This document shows, piece after piece, positions 7,671-17,774 of a stretch of DNA of 28,601 bases. The stretch spans positions 1 through 28,601 of the forward strand of contig CAYJNA010000020.1 in assembly GCA_964371225.1 (NCBI GenBank), written 5' to 3'. Source of the DNA: CAYJAD01 sp964371225 (lineage in GTDB: Bacteria; Desulfobacterota; Desulfovibrionia; Desulfovibrionales; Desulfovibrionaceae). Positions within the stretch are counted from its first letter, which is position 1, and each line of letters begins with the position of its first letter. A model generated the notes under the pieces. It was not told the DNA's origin and made no database searches. It worked only from the letters and a program-made list of their open reading frames with translations. The translations under genes were made by a program, and so were the position numbers.

Positions 7671-7684
7671 GTGAAAATTTTCAC
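7671..7684. promoter_or_regulatory. CRP/FNR- or Rex-like palindromic operator before pta
   Basis: GTGAAAATTTTCAC is a perfect 14-bp palindrome ending 27 bases before the pta ATG. Read as TGTGA-N6-TCACG it matches nine of ten positions of the CRP-type consensus TGTGA-N6-TCACA. It also resembles the GTGAA/TTCAC arms of Rex (NADH-sensing) sites. Which regulator binds cannot be decided from the sequence. Confidence 0.55.
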
Positions 7685-7711
7685 GTTAATCCTTTAACAA
7701 GTCGGTGTATT

Positions 7712-9817
7712 ATGCATAAAAGTCTCTATATTTCAGCTACAGAACCGCGGTCCGGCAAGTCAGCCATCGTGCTTGGCATGATGCACTTGCTTACCAGAAG
7801 CATGCAAAAAGTGGCTTTCTTCCGTCCCATTATCAACGAGCCTGTGTTAGATGATAAAGACCATGACATCAATCTCATGCTCACCCACTTTAAGCTTGAG
7901 CAAAGCTATACAGATTCCTTTGCTTACACCTTGGAAGAGGCTCGCCACCTTGTAAACTGCGGACAGCGTAATGCACTTATTTCCAGCATCTTAGAAAAAT
8001 TTCATACGCTGGCAGACACACATGATTTTGTTCTTTGCGAAGGTACAGACTTTTTAGGGCAAGACTCTTCCTTTGAATTTGAACTCAATGCCGATATTGC
8101 CAGCAATATTGGTGCTGTCATGATGATTTTAGCCAATGGTCACGGCAAGAGTGTAGACGATGTGATTGAGAATACCAAAAGCGTCTTGGATCATTTGGAT
8201 GAAAAAGGCGTAGACGTGGTTTCTGTGGTAGTCAACAGAGCCGACTACGGTGAAACTGAAAAATATGACTTGCGTGAAGGCCTTGCTTTGCCCCAAGGAG
8301 AAAAGCAATTACTCATTTACACCGTTCCCGATGAGCCTGCACTGGGTAAACCTACCATGGAAGACGTGTCCAAATGGCTCAATGCAGAAGTACTTTACGG
8401 TGCTAAACGCATGGATACTTTAGTGGGTGACTATCTCATTGCAGCCATGCAAGTGCATAATTTTTTAGACTATATACATGATGGTAATCTTATCATCACC
8501 CCAGGCGATCGCACCGATATTATTCTTGCGGCTTTGGCTTCGCGTGTTTCTTCAGCTTGTCCGGATATTGCCGGCGTTTTACTCACAGGCGGATTGCGTT
8601 TACCCCTTAATGTATCACAATTGCTCGAAGGCTGGACAGGTGTTCCCGTACCGGTATTACTCACCGAATATCACACCTATAAAACTATTCAAATGCTTTC
8701 TGAGCTGTATGGCCGCATTGAGCCTGAAAACATGCAAAAGATTAACACAGCTTTAGGGCATTTTGACCGTCATGTGAATTCTAAGGAAATAGCCAAGCGC
8801 CTCATTTCGGATAAACCCACGCGCGTGACTCCCATGATGTTTGAATTTGGTCTCATTGAAAAAGCACGCCAAAGCAAAATGCGCATTGTGCTTGCGGAAG
8901 GTCAAGAAGAACGCATCTTACGCGCCACAGATATTCTTTTACGACGCGGTGTTGCAGAAGTTATTTTGCTTGGCAATGCGGATTCCATTGGCAAACGCAT
9001 TGCGGATTTAGGCCTTGATCTTTCCGGTGCGCGCATTATTCAACCAAATCTAGCACCGCAGTTTGAAGATTATGTCCAAACGTATTATGAGCTACGTAAG
9101 AAAAAAGGCATGACCGAAGAACAAGCCCGCGAACGCATGATTGACAGTACCTACTTTGCCACCATGATGGTACACAAAAATGATGCTGACGGTATGGTTT
9201 CCGGTGCGGTCAATACCACGGCGCACACCATTCGCCCTGCTTTTGAATTTATCAAAACCAAGGCCAATTGCTCCATTGTATCCTCTGTATTTCTCATGTG
9301 CCTCAAGGACAGAGTGTTGGCTTTTGGCGACTGCGCCGTAAACCCCAACCCCACAGCGCAACAATTGGCTGAAATTGCCGTTGCCTCCGCCCATACGGCG
9401 CAAGTTTTTGGCATTGAACCGCGCGTAGCCATGCTCTCTTATTCCACAGGCTCCTCCGGTAAGGGCGCCGATGTGGATAATGTCATGGAAGCTACCAAAA
9501 TTGCCAAAGAACTGGCGCCTGAGCTTCTTCTTGAAGGCCCCATTCAATACGACGCAGCCATTGACCCTGAAGTGGCACGTACAAAGCTGCCCAATAGCCA
9601 AGTGGCAGGGCGTGCCACCGTATTTATTTTCCCAGACTTAAACACGGGTAATAATACCTATAAAGCTGTACAGCGCGCAGCAGACGCCATTGCCATTGGA
9701 CCGGTCTTGCAAGGATTGAATAAACCTGTTAATGATTTATCCCGCGGTTGCACTGTGGCAGACATTGTCAATACTGTGGCAATTACAGCCATACAAGCAG
9801 CAGCAGAAAAAAAATAA
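7712..9817 (+). CDS. pta: Phosphate acetyltransferase (long form)
   Basis: 701 residues, close to the long-form Pta of E. coli (714). It converts acetyl-CoA and phosphate to acetyl phosphate and CoA. The N-terminus is a dethiobiotin-synthetase-like P-loop domain with EPRSGKS at residues 11-17. A DRTGG domain follows (about 210-330). The catalytic PTA domain fills the last 330 residues, starting near KMRIVLAEGQEERILRATD and including MVSGAVNTTAHTIRPAFEFI and SYSTGSSGKGADV. The ATG at 7712 has no strong Shine-Dalgarno sequence, but the P-loop domain begins immediately after it, so the start is sound. It sits 21 bases before ackA and probably shares its transcript. A palindromic operator lies directly upstream. 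Confidence 0.96.
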   Translation: MHKSLYISATEPRSGKSAIVLGMMHLLTRSMQKVAFFRPIINEPVLDDKDHDINLMLTHFKLEQSYTDSFAYTLEEARHLVNCGQRNALISSILEKFHTLADTHDFVLCEGTDFLGQDSSFEFELNADIASNIGAVMMILANGHGKSVDDVIENTKSVLDHLDEKGVDVVSVVVNRADYGETEKYDLREGLALPQGEKQLLIYTVPDEPALGKPTMEDVSKWLNAEVLYGAKRMDTLVGDYLIAAMQVHNFLDYIHDGNLIITPGDRTDIILAALASRVSSACPDIAGVLLTGGLRLPLNVSQLLEGWTGVPVPVLLTEYHTYKTIQMLSELYGRIEPENMQKINTALGHFDRHVNSKEIAKRLISDKPTRVTPMMFEFGLIEKARQSKMRIVLAEGQEERILRATDILLRRGVAEVILLGNADSIGKRIADLGLDLSGARIIQPNLAPQFEDYVQTYYELRKKKGMTEEQARERMIDSTYFATMMVHKNDADGMVSGAVNTTAHTIRPAFEFIKTKANCSIVSSVFLMCLKDRVLAFGDCAVNPNPTAQQLAEIAVASAHTAQVFGIEPRVAMLSYSTGSSGKGADVDNVMEATKIAKELAPELLLEGPIQYDAAIDPEVARTKLPNSQVAGRATVFIFPDLNTGNNTYKAVQRAADAIAIGPVLQGLNKPVNDLSRGCTVADIVNTVAITAIQAAAEKK

Positions 9818-9838
9818 ACTAAAAACTTTGAGGAGCGT

Positions 9839-11047
9839 ATGAAAATTCTTGTAATCAATGCTGGTTCATCTTCTTGTAAATACCAGCTGTTCGAAATGGC
9901 AGATAAGTCTGTGTTGTGTTCTGGTATCGTAGAGCGTATTGGCGCCAGCATGGGCAAACTTGCACATAAGCTATACCCTGACAGCGACAAAGAAGAGAAG
10001 ATTATTGTTGAGAGAGCTTTCCCCACCCACGTAGAAGGTATGGAAGCTGTTATCAGCTTGCTTACAGATGCCGAAAAAGGCGTTATTAAAGATATTTCTG
10101 AAATTTCCGTCATTGGTCACCGTGTACTGCACGGCGGCGAAGACATTAAGCAGCCTGTGCTTATTGACGAAAATGCTAAAGAAATTATCAAAAAATACAT
10201 TCCATTGGGTCCCTTACACAACCCTGCTAACCTCATGGGTATTGAAGTGGCTGAAAAGCTTCTTCCCGGTGTACCTAATGTGGGTGTGTTTGACACCGAA
10301 TTCGGTTCCAGCATGGCTCCTGAAGCTTTTATCTATCCCTTACCTTATGAAATTTACGAAAAGCACAATGTGCGTCGTTATGGTTTCCACGGTACTTCCC
10401 ACAAATATATTGCCAAGAAAACCGCTGAGTTTCTTGGCAAGCCCCAAGCAGAACTTAACTCCATTACCTTACACCTTGGCAACGGTTCTTCCGCTTCCGC
10501 TGTAAAAAATGGTGTTTGCGAAGACACTTCCATGGGTCTTACTCCTTTGGAAGGTCTCATGATGGGCACACGTTGCGGTACCATTGACCCTGCCATCGTA
10601 CCTTTCTTGCAAGATAAGCTTGGTATTTCCACCACAGAAGTGGATACCCTTATGAACAAGAAATCCGGTCTTGTGGGTATTTGCGGCAACAGTGACATGC
10701 GCGATGTGCATGACATGCGCGAAAAAGGCGATGTAAAAGCACAATTGGCTTTTGACATGCTTTGCCGTAGCATCAAAAAACAACTCGGTGCGTACTTCTT
10801 CTTACTTGGTCGCGTTGACGCCATTGTTTTCACTGCCGGTATTGGCGAAAATGATGAATTTGTTCGCGCTGGTGTTATCAAAGGCCTTGAGCCCCTTGGC
10901 ATCGTGCTTGACGAAGAAGAAAACGACATTCGTCGTGGCATTGCTCGCGTGATTTCTAAGCCAGAATCTAAAATTCCTGTGCTTATTATCCCCACCAATG
11001 AAGAATTACAAATTGCCGAAACAGCATTAGAAGTTGTAAAAGGCTAA
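9839..11047 (+). CDS. ackA: Acetate kinase
   Basis: 402 residues, the usual length. It transfers the phosphate of acetyl phosphate to ADP, giving acetate and ATP. ASKHA-fold signatures are clear: NAGSSSCKYQL from residue 7, GHRVLHGGE, the catalytic loop region FDTEFGSSMAPEAFIYPLP, RRYGFHGTSHKYIA, HLGNGSSASA, and the C-terminal FTAGIGENDEFVR. A strong GAGGAG ribosome binding site precedes the ATG. It is the second gene after pta and ends at a strong bidirectional terminator, which closes the PFOR/pta/ackA region. Confidence 0.98.
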   Translation: MKILVINAGSSSCKYQLFEMADKSVLCSGIVERIGASMGKLAHKLYPDSDKEEKIIVERAFPTHVEGMEAVISLLTDAEKGVIKDISEISVIGHRVLHGGEDIKQPVLIDENAKEIIKKYIPLGPLHNPANLMGIEVAEKLLPGVPNVGVFDTEFGSSMAPEAFIYPLPYEIYEKHNVRRYGFHGTSHKYIAKKTAEFLGKPQAELNSITLHLGNGSSASAVKNGVCEDTSMGLTPLEGLMMGTRCGTIDPAIVPFLQDKLGISTTEVDTLMNKKSGLVGICGNSDMRDVHDMREKGDVKAQLAFDMLCRSIKKQLGAYFFLLGRVDAIVFTAGIGENDEFVRAGVIKGLEPLGIVLDEEENDIRRGIARVISKPESKIPVLIIPTNEELQIAETALEVVKG

Positions 11048-11059
11048 TTGCAGAATACG

Positions 11060-11093
11060 AAAAAGGGCTCTTCTTAGGAAGAGCCCTTTTTTT
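11060..11093. terminator. Bidirectional intrinsic terminator between ackA and addB
   Basis: AAAAGGGCTCTTC (11061-11073), a TTAG loop, and GAAGAGCCCTTTT form a perfect 13-bp stem with T7 on the plus strand. On the minus strand the same hairpin ends in T5. It serves the converging ackA and addB transcripts. Confidence 0.92.
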
Positions 11094-11097
11094 GCGT

Positions 11098-14000
11098 CTA
11101 ACGTTTACACAAAGCCCCATAAGGGCAGTAATCACAATGAGCCCCCTCACGCGGCGGAAAGGACGCTGCCGTGTACATATGATTCAACAAAAAAGTCAAC
11201 AATTGCGGTACGCGCACATCCACTATATCAGCCCTTGTATCCATGGGTATTTTATCCCCCAATAAATACATTTCCTTACCACTATGTCCCAAGTCCACCA
11301 AGGCTGCATCTAAAACATCTTCACCATATTCTTGTTGGCACATATAAATATAACAAGGCAATTGCACTGAGCTAAAAGCATCTGCGACTAAGCCCAGCAC
11401 CTCAGCGGAATTTTCCGCCGTATGCGACCAAAGACCTATGGCCTCCCAAAGATGTGTATCTTGCCATACCTTGGCACTGACGCGCGGCAAACGCCCCGTT
11501 TTATAGTCCAGCACCACCAAACCTTCTTCTCTATCATCACCGTAATTACGTAAACGCGTATCTACTCTGTCTAGCTGCCCCGTAATATGGAACGTCTGCT
11601 CAAAAAGCCCCACTAAAGGCGTTACCAGTTTTTCTTCCAATGCCACTATTTCCGTATCCGCGGCTTGTTCTGCTTGCGCTTCCAAAAAGCGCTGTAAACG
11701 CACAGGTGCCGCCATGCGTAATAACATAAGACTGGCCGAAGGTAAGGTTTGCAATACAGTGCTTTGCGCCAAAGCCTCTTCAAAAAGCTGGCACATATGT
11801 TCTGCACTTATGGCCCCTGCCGGCACTTCCTTACCTATCCACGGGCGAAAAACTTGATGTAACACCCCATGCAAAAGCTCTCCCACGGCGGCAGGATCAT
11901 CGCCTTCATTTACTTCATCGAGAGGGCGTAATTTATAAATATTTTCCCACACAAAACGCTGGGGGCAACGCAGATAGGTATCTATCTTGGTGGGTGAAAT
12001 GCCTTTTTGTAATAAAGCTGTCATTTGCTGGCGTAATTGCGCATTCACCTGAATATGTTGCCATTCTTGCCCCATGGGCGCTGCCGGACAAGGCGCAGAG
12101 AATAAAGGCGGTGTATCATTTTCAATAATATATCCTCGCTGCTGCTCTTCTTCCCATAAAAAAGCATCCACAAAACGACTACGGCTCTTTTTCCCATCAA
12201 ACAAAGCTGAGCGTTGCATGCCCTCTTGCCAGAAAAAGTGTACATGCTTGGCTGAAGCCAAAAGCCTATATAAAGTGTGTGCCACAACACGTTCACGCTC
12301 TTGTAAAGCAGGCAAGCCCACCAATTGCCGTAATGGGTCCGGCAAAAGAGGATCTTGCGCACTAAAGCCCGGCAAAGCATCATCGGTAGCATCTATAACA
12401 AGCACTCTATCAAAGTGTAATAAGCGTGTTTCCAGCATGCCCAGCACTTGCAAGCCTGTCATGGGAGCCGCTTCAAAAGGCACTCTTTCGGCCCCTATGA
12501 GTTGACGACATAAAGCGAAAAGCGTTCTTTGTGGCACATCTTCATGGGCTAACATGGCCATTTTTAAGGTGGGAATCACATGCTGCATAAGGCGATACAA
12601 GCTTTCAGCATCCAAAGGATAACGCTGCCAAAAGGCACTGCCATAGGTGAGTAAGCATTGGCATAATGTAGACAAAGCCGTGCCCAGCTCATGTGTAGTA
12701 CGCACATGCACAAAATTTTGCATCACGCAGGGCAAAACACTTTTAAACAGTTGCCTTGCAGGCTCTTGTACTTCAGGGTGAATATCCACCATGGTCATGA
12801 GGGCTTCCATACTTACAAAGCGATGCCCCGTACGCAAAGCTTTTTCCATATGCCCCCAAAGAGAATGTAAACTTGTAACTCCTTGCTGCCCAGAAGAACA
12901 AGGCATACTCAGCATTTGTATAAATGGATGCCGCAAGCAATGTAGCACTTGTCGCCAATAATAACGGCGCGGACTAGAGGCCTCTTCTTCCATATTGCCG
13001 CCACGTGCTCCTTCCTGCAAGCGCATGACAGCTTCAATAAGGCTAAATAAAGAAGATTTTTCCAAGGGATAGCCCATGGATACGTTAAAATCTGTATCTG
13101 GCAAATGATGCAAGGTGGGCATAAGTAAGGAGGCAGAGCCCAATACCACGGCCGTACTTTCAACGGGACTATCTGTACCATGCTCCCTAGAAGCTTGCGC
13201 CTTGGTCAAAGGCTGTAAAACTTCCTGCATATGCAAAAGCTGCGAATGTACATCGTAGCCAGCTAAGAAGTGCATTTTGGCTTTATGTCCGCGTGGTTCC
13301 AAATGTAAAGAACAGGTGGCACGCCAACGGCGTAACCATGTGACATGGTCTTCGCACGAAAAATGTACTGATGCGGCGCTTGCCTGAGTCGTCGCGCCGC
13401 CAAAAGTAGAAGCCAACTGCGGGTCAGAGTGCAAGCAAATATGTGCGCCCTGCTTCCATAAAGCATGTAATAATACATGCTCACACTCCGTGATGGTGGA
13501 AAAGCCCGCCACAAAAACATGGGCGTTTTTTTCCGCACAAGGCATGAGTAAGGGTGGTATGGCTGTGGGATTGTCTTGCACAAATGCAGCGGCCAGAAAA
13601 GCCTCCAAGCCCGTGGTGCTCCAACCTTCAGATTGCAAAAGCGCCACATAGGCAGTGTGAATACGCCCCAAAGCGCCTAACAATGCCGAAGCCATGGGCG
13701 AAACTTCCCCTTCGGTATAAAGAATATCCTTCACCGCTATACGCTGATTCATATATTCTTCAAATAAACTCACCAAGCGCATACCCCAAGGCAAAAAGTC
13801 GGCTAAATCTTTCTGCGCCAGTTGAAGGGCGAGGGCATCTTCATCGGTATTTTCCACCAAAGTCAAAGCCACCTCTTGTACAGCGCGGTACATAATATGA
13901 ATACAATCCAGCAGGGCTGCTTTGCGCCCTAAAATAGCATTCCCTGAGGTATTTTCTACAAAGGCTTGCACGTGTTGTGCGCGGAAAAGTGCCGTCATCT

Positions 14001-14208
14001 CCCCTATGGTCAGCATACGCGGCAACATGGCAGGGCGCGGTAAAGAGGTATTTTGCCGCAACAGCTCCGTTAAATAACGCCGCGGTCTATTGTGCGGCAC
14101 TATAATAACAGAAGCCCCCAAGGAATTATGACATGTATTGCAAATATATTCTTGTAAATGCTCTAAAAAAGGCTTGTCCCAAGGGAAAAGTACAAATGGC
14201 TGTGACAT
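11098..14208 (-). CDS. addB: AddB-like exonuclease subunit with Fe-S cluster
   Basis: 1036 residues from ATG at 14208. The frame is open further upstream, but that part overlaps addA, and GGAGG nine bases before this ATG fixes the start. With AddA it forms the helicase-nuclease that resects double-strand breaks for RecA-dependent repair. The N-terminal half is helicase-like but lacks a Walker A motif (VIIVPHNRPRRYL at the equivalent place). The C-terminal third is a PD-(D/E)XK RecB-family nuclease with VGELLHGVLHQVF and VLDYKTGRLP. C748 (in RCPQRF) and C1025, C1028, C1034 (in CDYCPYGALC) form the four-cysteine pattern that holds the Fe-S cluster of AddB-type nucleases. It follows addA with a one-base gap, so the two are translationally coupled. 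Confidence 0.88.
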   Translation of the reverse strand: MSQPFVLFPWDKPFLEHLQEYICNTCHNSLGASVIIVPHNRPRRYLTELLRQNTSLPRPAMLPRMLTIGEMTALFRAQHVQAFVENTSGNAILGRKAALLDCIHIMYRAVQEVALTLVENTDEDALALQLAQKDLADFLPWGMRLVSLFEEYMNQRIAVKDILYTEGEVSPMASALLGALGRIHTAYVALLQSEGWSTTGLEAFLAAAFVQDNPTAIPPLLMPCAEKNAHVFVAGFSTITECEHVLLHALWKQGAHICLHSDPQLASTFGGATTQASAASVHFSCEDHVTWLRRWRATCSLHLEPRGHKAKMHFLAGYDVHSQLLHMQEVLQPLTKAQASREHGTDSPVESTAVVLGSASLLMPTLHHLPDTDFNVSMGYPLEKSSLFSLIEAVMRLQEGARGGNMEEEASSPRRYYWRQVLHCLRHPFIQMLSMPCSSGQQGVTSLHSLWGHMEKALRTGHRFVSMEALMTMVDIHPEVQEPARQLFKSVLPCVMQNFVHVRTTHELGTALSTLCQCLLTYGSAFWQRYPLDAESLYRLMQHVIPTLKMAMLAHEDVPQRTLFALCRQLIGAERVPFEAAPMTGLQVLGMLETRLLHFDRVLVIDATDDALPGFSAQDPLLPDPLRQLVGLPALQERERVVAHTLYRLLASAKHVHFFWQEGMQRSALFDGKKSRSRFVDAFLWEEEQQRGYIIENDTPPLFSAPCPAAPMGQEWQHIQVNAQLRQQMTALLQKGISPTKIDTYLRCPQRFVWENIYKLRPLDEVNEGDDPAAVGELLHGVLHQVFRPWIGKEVPAGAISAEHMCQLFEEALAQSTVLQTLPSASLMLLRMAAPVRLQRFLEAQAEQAADTEIVALEEKLVTPLVGLFEQTFHITGQLDRVDTRLRNYGDDREEGLVVLDYKTGRLPRVSAKVWQDTHLWEAIGLWSHTAENSAEVLGLVADAFSSVQLPCYIYMCQQEYGEDVLDAALVDLGHSGKEMYLLGDKIPMDTRADIVDVRVPQLLTFLLNHMYTAASFPPREGAHCDYCPYGALCKR

Positions 14209-14209
14209 A

Positions 14210-17200
14210 TTATTGCCCTCCTTGCCACAAGGGCGCATCCAGCAAAGGAGATATATCTTCGCCTTGTACCATGCGACACTTTTGTAAATCCAAATAAATA
14301 AGTACGCCTTCACTGGCGGCAAGGCCTTGAGGATTGGCGGGCATAGCATCTAATAAATTTAAATAGTTGCGCAATTGCTTTATATGCCCCTCATCCTCAT
14401 GTCCTGTTTTAAATTCCACCACACGCCATCCATACCCTTCTTGCGGCGGCAGCAATAAATCAGCTCTATACAAAGCATTATCCACATCCAACAACCCCTG
14501 TTCCGGTAAGGCTGTGTGCGCCCATTGTTGCACTCCGGGTAAGGACGCGTACCATAGAAGCGCCTGAGTCACTTCTTCCTGTAAGGCCACATCCTGCATA
14601 AGAGGGAGAGCAAAGGATTGTATACCCAACTGCGCCGCCAAGGACGCGCTTTGTGCTTTATCGTGCCCATGAGACATACTTTGCCACGTTTCAAGGCAAT
14701 GATGCATGAGCATACCGCGCCGACGCGGTGAAAGAGGTGTTGCGTGACTCTGCTCATGTTCATTGGGCAAGAGGCATTCTTGTAAAGGATCACGATAAAT
14801 TTTTAACCGTGGTAGCCATTGCATGACGCGTTGCGGCTCTTGGGTAAAATCTAAAGGATTTACCATGGCGGCACGAGACGTCATATCATGAGGCGTCACA
14901 TCTTGGGACGCCAAATCATAAGACATTTGTGCGGTTGCACTCTCATGAAGGGTTGCATCCAAGGGCATATCTTCCATGGAAGCTAATTTTTCAATGGGAA
15001 AGCCCACTTCCAAGGGTAAAGTCATATTTTCTTGCGCCAACAGCTGCACCAAACCGGCGGCCAAATTATTACGGCTTAATATTTTGGGAGTATGAGTATG
15101 AAAAGCGTGTAACTCTTCTTGCGCACGTGTACACGCCACATAAAATACATTGAGGCATTCTAAAGCGCCTTGAGCTTGCGCTCTATAATGTGCCTCGCCC
15201 GTGGCACCCATGCCATCTTGACTTTCACTTAACTTGGTACGCGGTGCCAACACCCGTAAATCTCCCACATTTTGCACCATAGGGGGGTAATCATCTCGTA
15301 AATTAAAGCTTAACCAAGGCACTATAACCACAGGAAATTGTAAACCTTTAGACTTATGCATAGTCATAATACGCACAGCATTAAGCTTGGTGGGCGTAGG
15401 GCTTTTTTCTTCTGCACCGCTATGAGCCCAGTATTCTAAAAAAGTCCCCAAAGTGCCTGCGCCGCGCCCCTCAGCACTATGGATAACTTCTAAAAAGCGG
15501 CGTAAAAAAGTTTGCGCTTCAGGAAAGCGCTGCGGCACCTGCCACAAGCGATACCATTCTTGCATACAATCATAAGGGGTTAATAATTGCGCCGCGCCAT
15601 AAAAGGGGGCAAAGGCATAATCCCAAAACTCCGGCCAACGCTCTTGAAAAGCATACGCCAAGGATACGTGTTTTTTTCCCTCTTGGCGCAATTCTACTAC
15701 CCATGCATGCAACTCTTCCAAGCTGGGGCGCACATTACCCACCACATAATGGGCATTTTCTTCTGTATCTTGCCTATGCGCAGGACGCAAAGCCCCGCGT
15801 ACCATATGCCCTGTGAGTAATGTCCAAAAGTGCAAATCATCTTGCGGACAATGCAAAAAGGCCAATAAGGCTACACTTTCCTGTATGAGAGGATGCGTAT
15901 GCAAGAGCAAACTATTTTCTGTAATGGCGGGAATTTGCCACTCTAAAAGCCATGTGGCTACCTGCGACGCCGCAGGATTGGTACGCGTTAAAATGGTCAC
16001 ATCGCTCCAAGGGCGACGTTGGCGTAAATCTTCCAAACGCGCGCGTAATGCTTGGCATACGGCTTCGTTCAGCTCTTCGCTATTTTCCCCTTGCACTTCT
16101 TCGATGCATACATAGCCTCCGGCGGCATCGGGCTTTACCTTTTGTGCGGCGCCGGCAAAGGCTGTACACAATTGTTGCGTGGCTTCATCGAGTATAGAAC
16201 AGGGACAATCCTCACTCAGCATGGCCGCCAGCACAGCTCTTGCTTTTTCCGGCTGTGCTAAAGGAGCAAAAAGAGCATTATTTACCTGCACCACTTGCTC
16301 ACGGCTACGCCAATTGGTGAGCAAGTTTTTTTGTGTCACTTGCGCCATGCAAGTAAGTTCTTCTTCTTGCATTAATCCATCAAAAAGAGCGGCATCACCG
16401 CCACGCCAGCCATAAATGGCTTGTTTCACATCCCCCACCCATGTGAGTGAGCCTCCTTGTGCCAAGGCTTCCGCCATAAGCGGGCGCAAAGCTTCCCATT
16501 GGTCACGGCTAGTATCTTGAAATTCATCCAAGAGTACATGCTGTAAATTGGTGCTTAAGCGACATAAAGCCGCTGAAACGCCATACTGCCCCTCTAAGAC
16601 TTCTCGAGCCATGACAGGAATTTTAGCCGCAGGCACCTTGCCTTCACGCTGTTGAAAAACTTGCATACGCGCAGCAAGGTTTTGCGCCATTTCCATAAAG
16701 GGATACATGTGCAAAGCGCGGCGAAGCACTTCACCTTCACCATTAAGCGCTTGCACACTTTCTTTCACTTGTAAAAAAGCATGATACGCCACATCGGAAG
16801 CACTGCCCTTGCTGGCTTTCAGGAGGCATTCATCCAAGCTGTCTTTTTTATAATAGGCTGACCCCAGAGACTTTTTGCTTCCTGTGGCTGTGATGGAAAA
16901 ACACACTTGTGCCAGCTTAGCCACTTTGAGATTTTCCGCTTCAAGCTGCGTACAAAGGTATTTAGCACGCACTAAAACTTCCTGTTCCAAAGTCACAAGA
17001 CGTGCTTCCATCTCTTCTGCGCTACTCAAATTTTCAAAATAGGCTGCTTCCTTGGTTAAAAAGAGTTCCACCAAGGGCACAAGCATATGCAACATGCGTG
17101 ATCCCATGGTAAAACCCTGCGCTTCCTTATGAAACAGCAAGGAGTGGCACATGGCGCGTAAATGCGCAAGCATGGCATCATCTCCATGCTCTGCCTGCTC

Positions 17201-17692
17201 CAGCAAATCATCAAACAAAGGATCCATAACTTCTTGAATATTAAAAGAACTTTCAAAGTCTGGTGGTAAGCCCAAGTCCAAGGCCGCAGTGCGTACAATA
17301 AGATGCAATAAACTATCAATGGTGCGAATATTTAGGGCGCCGTATTGACGTAGAATAATATCAATCCACGCTTTGGCTTTGTCTGGAGCCATGGTTTCAT
17401 GGGGGGAATCTTTGCTCAAAGCACATTTTTTGAGGCTGTGCAGCACCCTTTCCTTCATTTCCGCAGCGGCGCTATTGGTGAAGGTAATGGCCATAATATC
17501 GCCCCAAGCTCCTTCCGCGAAGTACGGCGATGCGCTCGTATCCCCTTGTTTCTGCGCTGCACCACGGCGCAAGGCACAGTGCGCGCTATAGGGTTTTACG
17601 GTACTTTGCGCCAAGTAAGCCAAGAAACGTTGTGTAATATCATGGGTTTTACCAGACCCCGCCGAAGCTTTCACCTGTTCCATATGCGACAT
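14210..17692 (-). CDS. addA: AddA-like UvrD/RecB-family helicase-nuclease
   Basis: 1160 residues. It is an ATP-dependent SF1 helicase with a C-terminal nuclease, partner of the adjacent AddB. Visible motifs are Walker A ASAGSGKT (residues 9-16), motif Ia region ITFTNSAAAEMKER, Walker B VLLDEFQDTSRDQW, motif III GDVKQAIYGWRGGDAALF, motif IV region LLTNWRS, and motif V RIMTMHKSKGLQFPVVIVP. The RecB-type nuclease at the C-terminus shows RRRGMLMHHCLETWQ, ALYRADLLL and WRVVEFKTGHEDE, so both subunits look nuclease-competent. The ATG at 17692 has AAGGTGG seven bases upstream. It starts 83 bases after the pfkA stop on the same strand, with no terminator seen between them. Confidence 0.9.
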   Translation of the reverse strand: MSHMEQVKASAGSGKTHDITQRFLAYLAQSTVKPYSAHCALRRGAAQKQGDTSASPYFAEGAWGDIMAITFTNSAAAEMKERVLHSLKKCALSKDSPHETMAPDKAKAWIDIILRQYGALNIRTIDSLLHLIVRTAALDLGLPPDFESSFNIQEVMDPLFDDLLEQAEHGDDAMLAHLRAMCHSLLFHKEAQGFTMGSRMLHMLVPLVELFLTKEAAYFENLSSAEEMEARLVTLEQEVLVRAKYLCTQLEAENLKVAKLAQVCFSITATGSKKSLGSAYYKKDSLDECLLKASKGSASDVAYHAFLQVKESVQALNGEGEVLRRALHMYPFMEMAQNLAARMQVFQQREGKVPAAKIPVMAREVLEGQYGVSAALCRLSTNLQHVLLDEFQDTSRDQWEALRPLMAEALAQGGSLTWVGDVKQAIYGWRGGDAALFDGLMQEEELTCMAQVTQKNLLTNWRSREQVVQVNNALFAPLAQPEKARAVLAAMLSEDCPCSILDEATQQLCTAFAGAAQKVKPDAAGGYVCIEEVQGENSEELNEAVCQALRARLEDLRQRRPWSDVTILTRTNPAASQVATWLLEWQIPAITENSLLLHTHPLIQESVALLAFLHCPQDDLHFWTLLTGHMVRGALRPAHRQDTEENAHYVVGNVRPSLEELHAWVVELRQEGKKHVSLAYAFQERWPEFWDYAFAPFYGAAQLLTPYDCMQEWYRLWQVPQRFPEAQTFLRRFLEVIHSAEGRGAGTLGTFLEYWAHSGAEEKSPTPTKLNAVRIMTMHKSKGLQFPVVIVPWLSFNLRDDYPPMVQNVGDLRVLAPRTKLSESQDGMGATGEAHYRAQAQGALECLNVFYVACTRAQEELHAFHTHTPKILSRNNLAAGLVQLLAQENMTLPLEVGFPIEKLASMEDMPLDATLHESATAQMSYDLASQDVTPHDMTSRAAMVNPLDFTQEPQRVMQWLPRLKIYRDPLQECLLPNEHEQSHATPLSPRRRGMLMHHCLETWQSMSHGHDKAQSASLAAQLGIQSFALPLMQDVALQEEVTQALLWYASLPGVQQWAHTALPEQGLLDVDNALYRADLLLPPQEGYGWRVVEFKTGHEDEGHIKQLRNYLNLLDAMPANPQGLAASEGVLIYLDLQKCRMVQGEDISPLLDAPLWQGGQ

Positions 17693-17774
17693 AACACGCC
17701 ACCTTTTTTTCTAAACTTATTCCGCAAGCACCGCAACAACAACCATATCTATGGCAATTCTGTTTTTCGCCACC

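Noticed and set aside
3970..11047. Horizontal transfer of the PFOR-pta-ackA region
   Set aside because: Base composition and codon use look like the rest of the window, and there are no integrase, transposase or repeat boundaries.
11098..17692. A phage-defence reading of the two large nuclease/helicase genes
   Set aside because: Their motifs, order and four-cysteine pattern fit ordinary AddA and AddB repair proteins, with no defence partner genes nearby.
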